DNA of 36,000 nt from positions 1 through 36,000 of the forward strand of contig JBBRXJ010000031.1 in assembly GCA_038248505.1 (NCBI GenBank). Direction: 5' to 3'. Both the position numbers and the translations under genes were made by a program. The notes under the pieces are model-generated. The model searched no databases. It had not been told where the DNA came from and saw nothing but the letters and a program-made list of their open reading frames with translations. This stretch comes from JBBRXJ01 sp038248505. GTDB taxonomy: Bacteria; Bacteroidota; Bacteroidia; Bacteroidales; JBBRXJ01. Shown one piece after another: positions 1-9,183 of the stretch. The stretch's first letter is position 1. Each line of letters opens with the position of its first letter.

Positions 1-18
1 GTTTGGTATAAGGTTTAC

Positions 19-186
19 TTACTCTTTTGGCTTTTCGGTTTCCGCCCCGTACTTTTTTTTAGGATTTTCCGGATATTCCTTTTTCACTAATATAGTTTTA
101 TTTTTAATGCAAAACAAATTTGTCAAAACAATAATGATAATATAAAAATTGATTCTGTATAATGATACACCAAGGTCAAATTTCAT
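19..186 (-). CDS. Possible 55-aa small membrane peptide, doubtful
   Basis: An open frame runs from an ATG at 186 to a TAA at 19. It would encode a short polar N-terminus, one hydrophobic stretch (about residues 13-26, rich in Ile), and a Lys/Glu/Pro-rich tail. Its first 13 or so codons lie inside the degraded IS1595-like end at 149-194. The MITE copy at 15210 carries a similar outward ATG frame that stops after 20 codons. The frame is therefore probably produced by the repeat reading into flanking DNA. The tail is strongly hydrophilic and could be the remains of a real gene end. No family is recognised. Confidence 0.18.
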   Translation of the reverse strand: MKFDLGVSLYRINFYIIIIVLTNLFCIKNKTILVKKEYPENPKKKYGAETEKPKE

Positions 187-194
187 ACTAAAAT
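149..194 (+). repeat. Solitary degraded end of an IS1595-like element or MITE
   Basis: This 46-bp stretch matches 15210-15255 at about 42 of 46 positions. The tip (TTGATTCTG, then TATAATGATACACC) also matches the element end starting at 35862. No matching inverted end is found to the right before hemH, so this looks like a truncated or solo end. It lies just past the 3' end of the haem cluster. Confidence 0.6.
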
Positions 195-236
195 ATTATT
201 GTAGGTCATTGAGGTGTCGCATTGAGTTTTTAATTG

Positions 237-1244
237 TTATTCATGTTCAATTATAATTTCTAAAATAGCATCTCGCCATTCATCCGAATCGTTAAGACTT
301 TCTACTAATGTCAAACTTAATCCTCCTAATTGAGTAAAAGCTTGCGAATATTCTTCTCCAATTTCTATGGTTGTTTCAAGGCAATCTGCTACAAAGGATG
401 GTGCAATTACTAATATTTTATTGTTGCCTTTTGCTGCTAATTCAGCTACTATCTCATCAGTAAAAGGGCTCAACCAGTTTTTTGCAATACGCGATTGAAA
501 TGATACGGTATATTCTGTTTTTTTTAACGCAATTTTTTCAGCCAATAGCCTAGCTGTAGCGTAGCATGTTGCCTTGTAACAGTGCGAACCGTGTTCAACC
601 ATTTTCTCATCGCAATTACAAGACTCCATTTTTTTTTGTGGATGCGATTGCTCAATATGCTTTAAGGGTAAGCCATGAAAGGAAAATAGTATGTGATCGA
701 AATTTTCAGGTTGATGTTTCTTAATTATTCTGGAAAAACAATTGATATAAGCTAGATGATTATAAAATTGATCAATGAACCGAATCTTCGTTTTACTTTG
801 CCATTTCGCTGTAATACTCTCAACTAAATGTATTATTGAACCACTTGTAGAGGATGCGTACTGTGGGAATAAGGGCATTATTACTATATCATCATACTTC
901 ATATATTCTAATGATTGTAATAATTCTTTTAATGAGGGTTTACCATATCGCATAGCACCATAAACGGTATAATCGAGCATTGAATTTGCTTGTACTTTCT
1001 CAACCAATTCATTCATGTAATAAATTAATGGCGATATATTTTCTTTGAAAAGTCGTTGATATAGCAAACTTGATTTGCTTGTTCTAAATGGAATGATTAT
1101 TAAATTAACTAAAATATTTCGTAGCAACCACGGCATATCTATTACATGCGGGTCATTTAAAAATTGAGATAGGAATTCTCGTACATTTTTTTTTTCAGCA
1201 TTTTCAGGCGATCCAATATTTACGAGTATGAGTGCTTTTTTCAT
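237..1244 (-). CDS. hemH: Ferrochelatase
   Basis: Inserts Fe2+ into protoporphyrin IX to make protohaem, the last step of the pathway, usually at the inner face of the cytoplasmic membrane. The 335-aa length is normal for the family. Family motifs are visible: an N-terminal VNIGSPE segment, PLFPQYASSTSGS (about 124-136), FSFHGLP with the conserved metal-site His190, and the C-terminal SFVADCLET block with conserved Glu290. A Cys-rich patch near 209-227 (CNCDEK, then HCYKATC) is notable, since some bacterial ferrochelatases carry Fe-S-ligating cysteines. Whether this one does is not established here. It is the last gene of the haem cluster, 52 nt after hemG. No convincing terminator is seen between its stop and the repeat at 149-194. 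Confidence 0.95.
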   Translation of the reverse strand: MKKALILVNIGSPENAEKKNVREFLSQFLNDPHVIDMPWLLRNILVNLIIIPFRTSKSSLLYQRLFKENISPLIYYMNELVEKVQANSMLDYTVYGAMRYGKPSLKELLQSLEYMKYDDIVIMPLFPQYASSTSGSIIHLVESITAKWQSKTKIRFIDQFYNHLAYINCFSRIIKKHQPENFDHILFSFHGLPLKHIEQSHPQKKMESCNCDEKMVEHGSHCYKATCYATARLLAEKIALKKTEYTVSFQSRIAKNWLSPFTDEIVAELAAKGNNKILVIAPSFVADCLETTIEIGEEYSQAFTQLGGLSLTLVESLNDSDEWRDAILEIIIEHE

Positions 1245-1296
1245 AGTGACGAATAATTTTGATTTTCTTTAATAAATAATTAATTAATGAAATCTA

Positions 1297-2670
1297 TTAT
1301 TTATTAAAGAAGCTTATATTTATAGCTTGCTTCACCCTATCCGCCATACCAATACCATCTCTTATGTTTCCTGCAAGTATTAATCCGGGGTATTCTTTTT
1401 CTAAAGTAGTAATTGCATTTAATCGGGCATCGGAGCTAGCATCGTATTGTGGTATACCCTGTTTGTATCTGTAAATTTTTATTAAAGTAGGGGTACTATT
1501 ATTTGGTTTGAGCATAAATTGAATTTGTTGCATCGCAATTTCTTCTATCTCTTTATCTGTTTTTTCAATCATCTCTGGTCGTCTCATGCCTCCCATAAAT
1601 ACGGATATAAGTGCTCCTCCTTTGGGGCAACGGTCAGCAAAAATAGAAGATGGGAAAAGCATACCTAATATATTTTGTCTTTCAATGGAGGGCACAAGGC
1701 CTCCAAAAGAATCTAATGGCATACCATTCCAATGATTGTACCCCACAGCAACTTGTACCACACCAGCATAATTCAGTTTTGAAATTGGAGCCAGTTTATG
1801 TTCTGATATAAATGATAACAAATGAGGTAGGCTAGTGGCGTTTATCGTTGTTATGACTTTACTCGACTTTATTTCAAATTCATTTTTCTGTTTGTCTGAA
1901 TAAGAGGTGATAAATTTATTTTTATTTTGACTAATTTTTACGTCAAGTGCGTTAAGTATAACCGTTTCTTTTCCAATAGAACTATATAATGCATTTGTGA
2001 GATTGCTTAGCCCCCCTTTTATGGAAAAAACTTCGCGTGTTACTTTTTTTTCTTTTTCTGTTTTAGGTTCTTTTGCTTTTTTAATACCCCCTTTTATAAA
2101 GCTTCCGTATTGCTGTTCGAGCATATAAAGCTTTGGTAGTGCAAAGCGCGTTACTAAACGAGATGGATCACCGGCATAAATGCCAGAGATAAACGGATCA
2201 ACCGCATAGTTTAAATAACTTTTGCCTAAACGACGTAAAACAAGTTCTGCAATGGTTTCATCAGCATATTTTCCTCTTTTTCGAAATGGTTCAAAAAGTA
2301 TATTAAGCTTGTCTTTTATACTGAAAAGTGGCGTAAATAAAGCTGATATTGGCCCCGATGGAAGAGCGCGCCATCTTTTATTCTTCCATATTAATCTTTT
2401 TTTTGAAGCCTGATTCGCTGTTTCTAATTCACATAATGTTGCTAAATCATCAAACAATTCAATGAGTTCAATATTGCCAATTACCCCTGTATTGGGACCC
2501 GATTCAAAAATAAAACCGTTTTCATTATAGCTATGTATTACTCCGCCTGGGCTTTCTTCTTTTTCAACTAAACAAACACTTACTCCAAACTTTTTAAGAT
2601 AATATGCCATTGTTAAACCCGTAAGTCCAGCTCCAATAATGGTGATATCGGTAGTGATTTGTGTCTTCAT
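1297..2670 (-). CDS. hemG: FAD-dependent protoporphyrinogen oxidase (HemY type)
   Basis: Oxidises protoporphyrinogen IX to protoporphyrin IX using FAD, with O2 as acceptor in characterised homologues. The N-terminus has a dinucleotide-binding fold (IIGAGLTGLTMAYYL, followed by a VEKEESPGG acidic strand end). The C-terminus ends in the typical LILAGNIRDGIGMADRVKQA block that contacts FAD. I place the start at the ATG at 2668-2670, giving 457 aa. A longer frame reaches back to 2745, but its extra 25 residues lie over the hemN 3' end and come before the FAD fold. With this start, hemG begins one base after the hemN stop, suggesting translational coupling. Databases call this FAD enzyme hemG or hemY; it is not the flavodoxin-like HemG of E. 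coli. Confidence 0.92.
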   Translation of the reverse strand: MKTQITTDITIIGAGLTGLTMAYYLKKFGVSVCLVEKEESPGGVIHSYNENGFIFESGPNTGVIGNIELIELFDDLATLCELETANQASKKRLIWKNKRWRALPSGPISALFTPLFSIKDKLNILFEPFRKRGKYADETIAELVLRRLGKSYLNYAVDPFISGIYAGDPSRLVTRFALPKLYMLEQQYGSFIKGGIKKAKEPKTEKEKKVTREVFSIKGGLSNLTNALYSSIGKETVILNALDVKISQNKNKFITSYSDKQKNEFEIKSSKVITTINATSLPHLLSFISEHKLAPISKLNYAGVVQVAVGYNHWNGMPLDSFGGLVPSIERQNILGMLFPSSIFADRCPKGGALISVFMGGMRRPEMIEKTDKEIEEIAMQQIQFMLKPNNSTPTLIKIYRYKQGIPQYDASSDARLNAITTLEKEYPGLILAGNIRDGIGMADRVKQAINISFFNK

Positions 2671-2671
2671 T

Positions 2672-4051
2672 TTAGACTGATTTTGAGTATTTATTATCCT
2701 GTTGAACGTAAGCAGGATCAAAAGAAGCGGCAATATTTCGTACAAAGAAATGACCTTTTTCTAATACGGATATTTCTTCATCATTGTAGTCTATTAAGCC
2801 ATCTTTGGCGAAATCTTCTAGAATAGTATTTTTTATCTTAGCTGTTCTGAGAATGAATGATTTGTCTATTCCCAGATTAGCTGAAATGGTGTTCCAATTA
2901 ATTTTGTAATTACACATGAGTTGATTAATTATTTCACGTGTAATATTTTCTTCGGCTGTTATTTTACAACCCTTTTCAACGGCTAGTTTATCATGGTTTA
3001 TTTGACTAATATATGTGTCAATATCTTTTGCGTTTTGAGAATAACCACCACTTAATTGACTAATGGATGAAACACCAAATGCATAAACCTGTCCGGTGGT
3101 GCGACGTGTACAATAGCCTTGAAAATTACGATGTAATTGATGATTAATTAGCGACGTATATAACTCGTCTTGTGGTAATACATAATGGTCTAAACCGATT
3201 GCTTTATATCCTGATACTTTTAGTAATTCAGAAGCTTTAAGAAACATATTCGTTTTTTCCTCAGCATTTGGCAAGCCTGTTTTTTCGAGTATGTGCTGAT
3301 GTTTTTTCATCCAGGGAACATGAGCATATGAAAAGGTGACTAAGCGATCAGGTTTAATCTCTATGGCTTTTGTGATGGTTTTTGTAAAACTATCAATAGT
3401 TTGTAATGGCAATCCATATATGAAATCGAGATTAACACTAACATTTCCGTCTTTTTTGAGAAAGGCAATGATATCTTTTACTGGAAGGGCTGCTGGATCG
3501 CGATTTACTGTTTTTAGTACCTCCACATTGAAATCTTGTATCCCTAAGCTAAAACGATTAAAACCCACCTCTTTTAAATCTTGCAAGTATTGAAAATCTA
3601 AATAGGCAGGATTACACTCTATAGCTATTTCAGGTTTTTCAATGAATTTAAAATTAGTAAAGAAGATATCGTTAACTTCTTTAATAAATACGCTTGGTAT
3701 GGCATTGGGTGTACCACCACCATAGTGGATTTGGGAAACAAGTCTTTTTTTGTCAATATGCTGAGAGATATATTTTATTTCTTTTTTTAAAGCATCTATG
3801 TAGGGCTTAATCTGATTACCGTTTCCTAAATTACACGTATTGCAGCCACAATAAAAACATATTTTTTTGCAAAAAGGTATGTGAATGTAAAAAGCAATAT
3901 GCTCGGGTTTCTCTGTGTTTGATGTTTTTAGTAAATTAAGATAATCATGTTCCGTAAATGAACTAAGAAAGTGATTTGCCGGCGGATAACTGGTATACCT
4001 AGGTACGGGCTTGTTATATTTATCAAGCAGAATTTTGTTAATCTGTGTCAT
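2672..4051 (-). CDS. hemN: Oxygen-independent coproporphyrinogen III dehydrogenase (radical SAM)
   Basis: Decarboxylates two propionates of coproporphyrinogen III without O2, using S-adenosylmethionine and a [4Fe-4S] cluster. The protein is 459 aa, the size of true HemN. It has the RYTSYPPA motif near residue 18 and the cluster motif CKKICFYCGC, with Cys61, Cys65, Cys68 and Cys70 in the CX3CX2CXC spacing that separates HemN from HemW-like paralogues. GGGTP follows near residue 112. It lies 3 nt after hemE and one base before hemG. No O2-dependent hemF is in the cluster, so this is the only coproporphyrinogen enzyme encoded in the window. Confidence 0.94.
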   Translation of the reverse strand: MTQINKILLDKYNKPVPRYTSYPPANHFLSSFTEHDYLNLLKTSNTEKPEHIAFYIHIPFCKKICFYCGCNTCNLGNGNQIKPYIDALKKEIKYISQHIDKKRLVSQIHYGGGTPNAIPSVFIKEVNDIFFTNFKFIEKPEIAIECNPAYLDFQYLQDLKEVGFNRFSLGIQDFNVEVLKTVNRDPAALPVKDIIAFLKKDGNVSVNLDFIYGLPLQTIDSFTKTITKAIEIKPDRLVTFSYAHVPWMKKHQHILEKTGLPNAEEKTNMFLKASELLKVSGYKAIGLDHYVLPQDELYTSLINHQLHRNFQGYCTRRTTGQVYAFGVSSISQLSGGYSQNAKDIDTYISQINHDKLAVEKGCKITAEENITREIINQLMCNYKINWNTISANLGIDKSFILRTAKIKNTILEDFAKDGLIDYNDEEISVLEKGHFFVRNIAASFDPAYVQQDNKYSKSV

Positions 4052-4054
4052 CGT

Positions 4055-5086
4055 TTATCTCTGCCAATCTGCAGCTTTAAGGTAATCGGTCATAAATTTA
4101 GCATTCTCAAATGGGATGCCAGGCTTAAAACCGTGACCAAGATTGAAAATCCAATTTTGATTCTCTTTTCCAAATCGTATATATGTATCAAGAACTTTTG
4201 AAATTTCTTTTTTGTCACAATACAAAACGCGTGGATCTAAATTGCCTTGCAGTCCGATAGATGGATGTACATTCTTACGTGCACTTTGGATGGATGATTG
4301 CCAGTCAATGCTTATAAAATCACAGTATTCAGGTGTAATATCTTTAATACCCATTCCAATATCTTTAGGGAAATAAATAAATGGGGTTTTTAAATCGCGT
4401 AGCTCTTTTGCTACTGTTTTTACTACGGGCAAAAATAATTCTTTATAAAGTTCAAAGGGAATTAATCCTGCATGTGTCTCAAATAGCTGAAATGCTTCAA
4501 TGCCATATTTTACCTGATTTCGAATATATTCAAGAGATAATTCTTCAATCATCTTTATGAGCTCTTGTGTAGCCTTTTTGTTTTGATAAATAAATTTTAT
4601 TGCTTCAGGAAATTCTGGATTTTTACCGAGTCCTTCAAGCATATAGCATAAAACCGTTAATGGTCCACCACAAAAGCCAATCAGAGGAATATCGCTTGGT
4701 TTTGTCTGTATAATCTTAGCGATAACGTCGTATATATATTGGAGTTTCTCTGGTTGAGGGTGTAAGTTCTCAAGTGGTTTTTCGCGCAATGCTAATGCTT
4801 TTTCAAAAACAGGACCTTTGTCTGTAAAATCCAATCCCATGCCCATTGCATAAGGTATCACTAGAATATCTGAGAATAAAATAGCAGCATCAACTCCTAA
4901 ATCATAAATTGGTAATAGGGTAACTTTAGCTCCTAATTCAGGATCTTTCATCAATTGCCAAAAGGTATGTTTTTCCTTTAAAGCATTATACGATGGAAGC
5001 AATCGTCCTGCCTGCCTCATGTACCAAATGGGAGGTCTCTTCGTGTTTTCTCCTGTGAGTGTTTTTATTAATAATGATTTCTCCAT
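4055..5086 (-). CDS. hemE: Uroporphyrinogen decarboxylase
   Basis: Removes four acetate carboxyl groups from uroporphyrinogen III to give coproporphyrinogen III in the cytoplasm. The N-terminal signature RPPIWYMRQAGRLLPSY carries the conserved arginines. The second signature GFCGGPLTVLCYMLEG and the C-terminal LGHGFKPG are also present. The frame is open back to 5131, but that adds 15 residues inside the 3' end of hemL. The ATG at 5084-5086 (MEKSLLIKTL) gives 343 aa, the usual family length, and a 10-nt gap after hemL, so I use it. Confidence 0.94.
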   Translation of the reverse strand: MEKSLLIKTLTGENTKRPPIWYMRQAGRLLPSYNALKEKHTFWQLMKDPELGAKVTLLPIYDLGVDAAILFSDILVIPYAMGMGLDFTDKGPVFEKALALREKPLENLHPQPEKLQYIYDVIAKIIQTKPSDIPLIGFCGGPLTVLCYMLEGLGKNPEFPEAIKFIYQNKKATQELIKMIEELSLEYIRNQVKYGIEAFQLFETHAGLIPFELYKELFLPVVKTVAKELRDLKTPFIYFPKDIGMGIKDITPEYCDFISIDWQSSIQSARKNVHPSIGLQGNLDPRVLYCDKKEISKVLDTYIRFGKENQNWIFNLGHGFKPGIPFENAKFMTDYLKAADWQR

Positions 5087-5096
5087 TAATATCTTT

Positions 5097-6386
5097 TTAT
5101 AATGTCTTAAGTGCTTCGTAACTTTTTTCAATGGTATAATCTAAATCCTTGTCGCTATGAGCTACAGAAACAAAAACGGCTTCAAATTGCGATGGTGCAA
5201 AATAGATTCCCCTCTCTATGCAGGCACTAAAATACTTTGCAAATCGCTTGGTATCGGAGGTCATTACATCGGCAAATGAATTTACTTCTTTGGCTTCAGT
5301 AAAAAACATTGTAAACATCGATCCAACGCGGTTTATGACTGCTGGTATGCCGAGCTGCTTTAAATTTTCGTTAAAACTGTTTTCAAGAATAGCTGATTTT
5401 CGTTCTAATTCAGTATAGTATTGCGGATTGTTTTTCAATATTTGTAAGGTGGTGTAACCTGCCATCATAGCAAGCGGATTGCCTGAAAGGGTACCTGCTT
5501 GATAAACAGGACCGATGGGGGCTAGTTGTTCCATAATTTCTTTTTTACCACCATAGGCGCCAACAGGTAAGCCACCTCCAATGATTTTGCCGAATGTGCT
5601 TAAGTCAGGTTTTATGCCGAGCAATTCTTGTGCACAGCCCTTTGATAAACGAAATCCGGTCATTACTTCATCGAATATTAATACAGCACCATATTGTGTA
5701 CAAAGGTTTCTAAGCTTTTCGAGGAATCCTTTTGTTGGTTTCACAACGCCCATATTTCCAGTTACTGGTTCTACTATTACGGCAGCTATCTCATTACCTT
5801 TGGCTACAAAAATATTTTCAATAGCGGTAATATTATTGTATTCGGTGGTGAGTGTGTCTTTGGCTGTGCCAATGGTAACTCCAGGTGAATCGGGTATCCC
5901 GAGCGTAAGTGCTCCTGAACCTGCTTTAATTAAAAAGCTATCACCGTGTCCGTGATAACATCCTTCAAATTTTACTACGAGGCTTCTATTGGTGTATCCA
6001 CGTGCTAATCGTACGGCACTCATAGTGGCTTCGGTACCTGAATTTACCATTCGTATTAGCTCAACAGAAGGTACCATTTCTTTAATAAGCTCAGCCATCT
6101 TCGTTTCAATAAGGGTAGGTGCGCCATAGCTTGTTCCCTTTAGACTAATTTCGTGTATTGCTTTTAAAACATCAGGATGTGCATGACCTAAAATTAGGGG
6201 ACCCCATGAACCAACGTAATCAATATATTCATTACCATCAATGTCTTTCATTATTGAACCAGCAGCACTTTCAATAAATATGGGACTTTTACCAACGCTT
6301 TTAAACGCTCTGGCGGGTGAGTTTACACCTCCTGCAATACTTCTTTTCGACTGCTCAAATGCAGTTAAACTTTTTTTATGCTCCAT
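5097..6386 (-). CDS. hemL: Glutamate-1-semialdehyde 2,1-aminomutase
   Basis: A PLP enzyme that turns glutamate-1-semialdehyde into 5-aminolevulinate, the second step of the C5 route after HemA. At 429 aa it has standard length. Visible class III aminotransferase features are GGVNSPARAF at the N-terminus, the NSGTEA phosphate-contact motif at about 115-120, FDEVMTGFR at 238-246, and the PLP lysine Lys267 within TFGKIIGGGLP. The start gives the typical short leader before the substrate-gating region. It sits 9 nt after hemB. hemA plus hemL confirm the C5 pathway rather than ALA synthase. Confidence 0.95.
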   Translation of the reverse strand: MEHKKSLTAFEQSKRSIAGGVNSPARAFKSVGKSPIFIESAAGSIMKDIDGNEYIDYVGSWGPLILGHAHPDVLKAIHEISLKGTSYGAPTLIETKMAELIKEMVPSVELIRMVNSGTEATMSAVRLARGYTNRSLVVKFEGCYHGHGDSFLIKAGSGALTLGIPDSPGVTIGTAKDTLTTEYNNITAIENIFVAKGNEIAAVIVEPVTGNMGVVKPTKGFLEKLRNLCTQYGAVLIFDEVMTGFRLSKGCAQELLGIKPDLSTFGKIIGGGLPVGAYGGKKEIMEQLAPIGPVYQAGTLSGNPLAMMAGYTTLQILKNNPQYYTELERKSAILENSFNENLKQLGIPAVINRVGSMFTMFFTEAKEVNSFADVMTSDTKRFAKYFSACIERGIYFAPSQFEAVFVSVAHSDKDLDYTIEKSYEALKTL

Positions 6387-6395
6387 GTTTTTTTA

Positions 6396-7364
6396 TTATA
6401 ATTCGTCAATGATATCCTGCGTATGATATGATATGATGATATCAGAACCAGCACGTTTTATTGACGTTAGTATCTCTTTTACGATTTGTTTTTCGTTTAT
6501 CCAAGCTTTTTCTGCAGCAGCTTTTACCATCGAATATTCGCCACTAACATTATAAGCAGCAATGGGTATGTTGAAATTGTTTTTTATATCGCGAATAATA
6601 TCAAGATAACTTAATGCGGGTTTCACCATTATAATATCAGCCCCTTCTAAAATATCTTGCTCTGCTTCTCTTTGTGCCTCCATGCGATTAGCATAATCCA
6701 TCTGATAGCTTTTACGATCGCCAAACTTTGGTGCACTCTCGGCTGCTTCACGAAATGGGCCATAAAAAGAGGAAGCATATTTAACACTATAAGCCATGAT
6801 TGGTAAGTGCGAAAAGTTTTTGTTATCAAGTGCATTGCGAATGGCGCCTATGCGTCCATCCATCATATCACTAGGGGCTAGCATGTCAACACCTGATTCA
6901 GCAAGCGATACCGATTGATTAGCTAAAGTAATTAATGTTTTGTCATTATCTATTTGACCATTAATTATTGTACCACAATGCCCATGGCTAGTGTATTCGC
7001 AATTACATACATCAGCAATAATATATAATTCAGGTAAGGTTTTTTTTATTGAACGAATAGCTTTTTGTACTATGCCATCTGAAGAGCATGCGATATCGCC
7101 AGTTTCATCTTTAGTTTCAGGAATACCGAAAAGAAGAATTGATTTAAGACCCCTATTGTAAAGGATTTGACATTCTGCCGTAAGTATATCAATTGACATT
7201 TGATAGTTACCAGGCATGGATGTAATAGAATTTTTTATGCCAGTACCTGGTCGTACAAAGAGTGGCATTACCAAATCATCACGGGTAAGTTTGGTTTCTC
7301 GCACTAAATCACGTATCACAGGCGTTTGCCTAAGTCTTCTGAGACGCGTAGTTGGAAAGGCCAT
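6396..7364 (-). CDS. hemB: Porphobilinogen synthase (delta-aminolevulinate dehydratase)
   Basis: Condenses two 5-aminolevulinates into porphobilinogen. The 322-aa protein has both Schiff-base lysines: Lys195 in YSVKYASSFYGPFREA and Lys248 in MVKPALSYLD. The metal loop DVCNCEYTSHGHCG supplies Cys120, Cys122 and Cys130, so this is the three-cysteine zinc-binding type rather than the Mg-only Asp-rich type. It begins 3 nt after the hemD stop and is followed 9 nt later by hemL. Confidence 0.95.
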   Translation of the reverse strand: MAFPTTRLRRLRQTPVIRDLVRETKLTRDDLVMPLFVRPGTGIKNSITSMPGNYQMSIDILTAECQILYNRGLKSILLFGIPETKDETGDIACSSDGIVQKAIRSIKKTLPELYIIADVCNCEYTSHGHCGTIINGQIDNDKTLITLANQSVSLAESGVDMLAPSDMMDGRIGAIRNALDNKNFSHLPIMAYSVKYASSFYGPFREAAESAPKFGDRKSYQMDYANRMEAQREAEQDILEGADIIMVKPALSYLDIIRDIKNNFNIPIAAYNVSGEYSMVKAAAEKAWINEKQIVKEILTSIKRAGSDIIISYHTQDIIDEL

Positions 7365-7367
7365 TTT

Positions 7368-8171
7368 CTATGCGTTTAAAGTTTTGTAATAGTTAACGGT
7401 TGATTCAAAGAAGTCTTTTGAGCCTGGTTTGCTTGCAGTGAATAATGGGGTAATATGTAATTTTTTACATGCCTCCAAGGTAGTTGTTCCTATTACAGCG
7501 CATTTTAATGATTTAACCTTAATGAGATCTTTGGTTAATGAAACAAAATTATTTACTGCTGAAGGGCTAAAGAAAAAGATGAGTGCGTAAGAATTAGAGG
7601 TGATGAGATCCATTATTTCCTGATCAATTTTTTTAGGAACTACCGTTTGGTAAACATCAATTCTTGTAATATCGGCTACAGCACCAAGTTTGTCGGTCAT
7701 TATATCGGGCGATATATTTCCTGTTGGCCAGAGAACCTTTTTCTTTTTTCCTTTAAACTGTTTTGCTAATGCTTCAGCAAAGAAAGCAGCATTCGGATTA
7801 CTACTGATAAAGTCAGGTTTGCAACCATATCCTTCCATTATTCGTGCCGTTTTGTTGCCAATAACAGCTATTTGAGTTTTATCAGCAAATTCATGAGAAC
7901 CCGTTTCCTTTTTAAGTGCGTTCATAAAATAGCTAATGCCATTTTCACTTGTAAAGACAATTAAATCAAAAGTGTTAATCTTTTTTATTATCGCTTTATC
8001 TTTCTCTTGAAGAGGTAATACCTTGGTTTGAATCATAGGTAATTCAAGTACATTGGAGCCTACCGCAGTGAACAAATCTCTAAGATCTTTTGATTTATCA
8101 TGCGGACGGGTTGAAATAAAAATCTTTTTTGAAAGAAGTTTATTTAGGGTAGTTCTAGTTATTTTATCCAT
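7368..8171 (-). CDS. hemD: Uroporphyrinogen-III synthase
   Basis: Closes and inverts ring D of hydroxymethylbilane to form uroporphyrinogen III. This family is poorly conserved in sequence. The call rests on the 267-aa two-lobe layout (ISTRPHDKSKDLRDLF near the N-terminus, LIVFTSENGISYFMNAL, AVIGNKTARIMEGYG, then LIFFFSPSAVNNF and AVIGTTTLEAC in the second lobe) and on its place 4 nt after hemC and 3 nt before hemB. The repeated AVIG-T patterns are typical of the two Rossmann-like lobes. Confidence 0.88.
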   Translation of the reverse strand: MDKITRTTLNKLLSKKIFISTRPHDKSKDLRDLFTAVGSNVLELPMIQTKVLPLQEKDKAIIKKINTFDLIVFTSENGISYFMNALKKETGSHEFADKTQIAVIGNKTARIMEGYGCKPDFISSNPNAAFFAEALAKQFKGKKKKVLWPTGNISPDIMTDKLGAVADITRIDVYQTVVPKKIDQEIMDLITSNSYALIFFFSPSAVNNFVSLTKDLIKVKSLKCAVIGTTTLEACKKLHITPLFTASKPGSKDFFESTVNYYKTLNA

Positions 8172-8175
8172 AGGT

Positions 8176-9099
8176 TTAGCTTATGCGTATTTCGTTTAAT
8201 AATCTTCTACCGCCTCTATTTATTAAGGTTTCGGCTAATTGTATTCCAATTTTTTCGGCATCATTTATTGAGCCCGTTTGAGATTCTTTAAGGTATTCAA
8301 TGCCATTGGTTGATGCAATAAAACCAGTTAGTGTAATAGTTGACTCTGTTAATTGGGCATAGCAACCAACAGGAACCTGACAACCGCCTTCAAGAATTCG
8401 CATGTATGCTCGTTCAGCAGTAATTGCTTGCCAAGTTGGAAGGTGATTTATTTTTGCCATACAGGTATCCATAAAAGCGTCCTTTTGTCTGGTTTCAATG
8501 CCAATAGCACCTTGGCTTACAGCTGGCATTATTACATCAGGGGGGATAATTTCTGTAATGAATTTTTCAAATCCTAATCGTTTGAGACCGGCATAAGCCA
8601 TAATCATTGCATCGCAATACCCTGTTTCCATTTTCTCTAAACGGGTATTTACATTTCCTCGTATGTCAATAATCTGAAATTTTTTGTTGTAATGCAATAA
8701 GCTGGCTTTGCGCCGCAAGCTTGAAGTAGCAATTTTATGGTTGTGAGTAAGTTCATTAAGGTTTAAATGATTTCTACTGACGAGAGCATCGCGAACATCT
8801 TCTCGCTCAGTAACAGCGCCAAGTTTAAGGCCTGAAGGTAATTGAGTGGGCATATCCTTTAAACTGTGTACAGCAATATCTATGGTGTTTTCTTCTAGAG
8901 CAATTTCAAGTTCTTTGGTGAACAAGCCTTTATCGCCAATCTTTGAGAGTGCGACATCTAAAATCTTATCGCCTTTTGTTTTAATGATTTCTAGCGAAAT
9001 ACTATATTGTGGAAACAAATTGGTAAGAATTTCTTTAACATAATTAGCTTGAAAAAGGGCCAGCTGACTGCCTCTCGTACCAATTTTTATTTCCCTCAT
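8176..9099 (-). CDS. hemC: Hydroxymethylbilane synthase (porphobilinogen deaminase)
   Basis: Polymerises four porphobilinogens into linear hydroxymethylbilane. The 307-aa protein has the IGTRGSQLALFQA start, the VHSLKDMPTQLPSGL active-site loop (Asp82 is the expected catalytic acid), the TSSLRRKA and DIRGNVNTRL arginine-rich motifs, and EGGCQVPVG with Cys240 as the dipyrromethane cofactor attachment site. It follows hemA after 121 nt and is separated from hemD by 4 nt. Confidence 0.95.
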   Translation of the reverse strand: MREIKIGTRGSQLALFQANYVKEILTNLFPQYSISLEIIKTKGDKILDVALSKIGDKGLFTKELEIALEENTIDIAVHSLKDMPTQLPSGLKLGAVTEREDVRDALVSRNHLNLNELTHNHKIATSSLRRKASLLHYNKKFQIIDIRGNVNTRLEKMETGYCDAMIMAYAGLKRLGFEKFITEIIPPDVIMPAVSQGAIGIETRQKDAFMDTCMAKINHLPTWQAITAERAYMRILEGGCQVPVGCYAQLTESTITLTGFIASTNGIEYLKESQTGSINDAEKIGIQLAETLINRGGRRLLNEIRIS

Positions 9100-9183
9100 T
9101 ATTTTTAATTTGAATGTGCCTAAATAATATTCCGAAAGTATCTAATCCACTCACTCCTTGTCATGGTTGATCATCCTCTCTTC

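Noticed and set aside
207..226. Direct repeat CATTGAG (twice, 6 bp apart) near the hemH stop
   Set aside because: Short, single occurrence, no link to a known element; could be chance or slippage.
2671..2745. N-terminal extension of hemG
   Set aside because: The extra 25 residues overlap the hemN 3' end, and the FAD-binding fold starts right after the internal ATG at 2670.
5087..5131. N-terminal extension of hemE
   Set aside because: It lies in the hemL 3' end and adds residues not typical of uroporphyrinogen decarboxylases; the ATG at 5086 gives normal length.
5581..5955. 124-codon plus-strand open frame opposite hemL
   Set aside because: It is an antisense shadow of a clearly coding gene with full catalytic motifs; no independent signal or start site.
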